DNA from: JAJCYK01 sp965212195 | Lineage (GTDB): Bacteria; Bacteroidota; Bacteroidia; Cytophagales; Cyclobacteriaceae | Assembly (NCBI GenBank): GCA_965212195.1 | Contig: CBDBUW010000015.1 | Location: 434,001-498,000 of the forward strand | Direction of reading: 5' to 3' | DNA: 64,000 nucleotides | In this document: in pieces, positions 62,931-64,000 of the stretch | How positions within the stretch are numbered: the stretch's first letter is position 1 | Layout of the letters: each line of letters opens with the position of its first letter | The notes under the pieces: model-generated | Databases searched by the model: none | Seen by the model: only the letters and a program-made list of their open reading frames with translations | Told to the model about the DNA's origin: nothing | Position numbers and translations under genes: made by a program

Positions 62931-64000
62931 CTGGGTTCGGAGGGCAGCTGCTTGTGGGTTTCAGCACCCAGTTCCCGCAACTTTTTTGCTCTGGAAATTA
63001 GATTCCCTTTACCATTAGCCAGCTTATTCATGGAAAGCTGAAACATACGCTGTGATTGGTTTAGTCCTTTCCCTAGCTGATTCAGATCTGTGATAAGACC
63101 GCAAAGCTTATCATAGATCCTACCCCCTTCCTTGGCGATCTGCAGGGCATTACGATGCTGTTTCTCATTGCGCCATAAAAAGGCAATGGTCTTTAAGGTG
63201 GCAAGTAAAGTGGTAGGAGTTACCATAATTACTTTACGTTCCCAGGCATAGCTGAGGAGGTCCTGCTGGTCGGATTGCAAGGCTGCACTTAAACTTCCTT
63301 CCACCGGTAAGAACATCAACACAAAATCCAGGCTATGCAGTTGGTCCAGCTTCTGATAGTACTTGGCACTCAAGTTGTTGACATGCCCTTTCAATGAATG
63401 CAAGTGCTGTTTGAGCTGTTGCCTCTGCAGCAATTCATTGTCGGAATTTATGTAGGCTTCGTAAGCCTTAAGTGACACCTTAGCATCTATAATAATATGT
63501 TTCTTTTCCGGAAGCATAACAATGACATCCGGACGCTGGGCTACCCCCTCCTCGTTCCTTAATTTCATACCTGCACCCTGGGTAAAGAATTCTTGGCCTT
63601 TTTGAAGCCCGCTATGATCCAGTATTCGCTCCAACACCACTTCACCCCACAACCCTTGTGTTTTATTGTTGCCTTTCAATGCCTGAGTTAGGTTTCGAGC
63701 ATCTTCCGAGATCTGGTGATTCAATTTCGCCAGTCTATGTACCTCCTGCTGAAGCAGTTTACTGCCTACAGTGTGTTCCTGATGAGTGGCCTCAATGCGG
63801 TTTTCGAAAGACTGCAGTTTTTGGTGTAACGGACCTAACACGGTATTGAGCTTCTCCTCGTTCATGTCCGTTAGTTGATGAGCGTTACGCTGGATCAATC
63901 TTTGGGCCAGGTTCTCAAACTGGTTGGTATATTGTTGATGTAATTCCTCTTGGCGAGCTCTTTCCGCCTGCAAGCGATCCTGCCAGTTTTTTTGTTCCGT
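62921..64000 (-). CDS. rmuC: DNA recombination protein RmuC (5' end outside window)
   Basis: The frame is open to the right edge, so the N-terminus lies beyond the window. The visible part has an N-terminal coiled coil (LNTVLGPLHQKLQSFENRIE) and the RmuC core: NKTQGLWGEVVLERILDHSGL, RPDVIVMLPEKKHIIIDAKVSL with PD-(D/E)xK-like nuclease residues, and FVLMFLPVEGSLSAAL. RmuC limits DNA rearrangements such as inversions at repeats. Gene ends 10 bases inside the small ORF on the other strand. Confidence 0.9.
   Translation of the reverse strand, partial: TEQKNWQDRLQAERARQEELHQQYTNQFENLAQRLIQRNAHQLTDMNEEKLNTVLGPLHQKLQSFENRIEATHQEHTVGSKLLQQEVHRLAKLNHQISEDARNLTQALKGNNKTQGLWGEVVLERILDHSGLQKGQEFFTQGAGMKLRNEEGVAQRPDVIVMLPEKKHIIIDAKVSLKAYEAYINSDNELLQRQQLKQHLHSLKGHVNNLSAKYYQKLDQLHSLDFVLMFLPVEGSLSAALQSDQQDLLSYAWERKVIMVTPTTLLATLKTIAFLWRNEKQHRNALQIAKEGGRIYDKLCGLITDLNQLGKGLNQSQRMFQLSMNKLANGKGNLISRAKKLRELGAETHKQLPSEPSYR

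Noticed and set aside
1..64000. tRNA, rRNA, CRISPR array, prophage or intact transposase
   Set aside because: Scanned for tRNA T-loop words, regular direct repeats and recombinase or transposase motifs; the only tRNA-like word (GGTTCGAATTC near 5730) is inside the OmpA coding sequence.

Overview
The window looks like chromosomal DNA of a member of the Bacteroidota, most likely a marine Flavobacteriaceae species. The inference rests on gene content and style: OmpA proteins carrying carboxypeptidase-like regulatory and PD40 segments, an M23 peptidase of the RFWKNG type, GH3 and STM3941 family proteins, a GMC oxidoreductase with its subunit-3 partner, many small lipoproteins with short lipoboxes, almost no Shine-Dalgarno sequences, and occasional TAnnTTTG promoter elements. 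No rRNA, tRNA, CRISPR array, intact insertion sequence or prophage was seen.

Layout. 1-7.9 kb: cell-envelope genes (partial M23 peptidase, patatin fused to an outer-membrane barrel, PAS histidine kinase, two OmpA proteins). 8-21.3 kb: metabolic and envelope genes (ALDH3-type dehydrogenase, C1 peptidase, cyclase, a 1003-residue AsmA protein, beta-lactamase-fold hydrolase, HutH, ketopantoate-reductase-like protein). 21.3-24.7 kb: an accessory stretch with a broken GyrI-like gene, a dispersed repeat, DinB and alpha/beta-hydrolase genes, and decayed Cys-rich peptide sequence resembling a double-glycine-leader bacteriocin. 24.7-29.4 kb: an SPFH-GYF protein plus zinc-ribbon membrane protein pair, then a GMC oxidoreductase system. 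29.6-43.7 kb: lipoprotein hydrolases, VanZ, a Hanks-type kinase with about nine membrane segments, an ECF sigma factor overlapping a membrane protein, DUF3500, thioesterase, an HExxH lipoprotein and a methyltransferase. 43.7-44.3 kb: decayed non-coding DNA with the second repeat copy. 45.1-47.9 kb: a tight operon of GNAT, VOC and SRPBCC proteins joined by TAATG overlaps. 48-58 kb: amidase, GreA-like protein, class V aminotransferase, an ABC exporter (ATPase plus FtsX-type permease) divergent from a TesA-like esterase, DinB, VOC and a sugar nucleotidyltransferase. 58.0-58.8 kb: an AT-rich gap with four DnaA-box-like sequences, a candidate replication origin. 58.8-64 kb: the minus-strand set recJ-lptB-GH3 and a partial rmuC.

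How the genes fit together. Most of the window is housekeeping and envelope functions in short transcription units. Clear partnerships are the SPFH/zinc-ribbon pair, the GMC/subunit-3 pair, the sigma/membrane-protein pair, the ABC exporter with its esterase neighbour, and recJ-lptB-GH3. Five of eight convergent gene pairs have no DNA between their stop codons. The most notable observations are the candidate oriC, the frameshifted bacteriocin-like remnant, two unannotated small proteins (43 and 37 residues), the repeat pair and the multi-spanning protein kinase.
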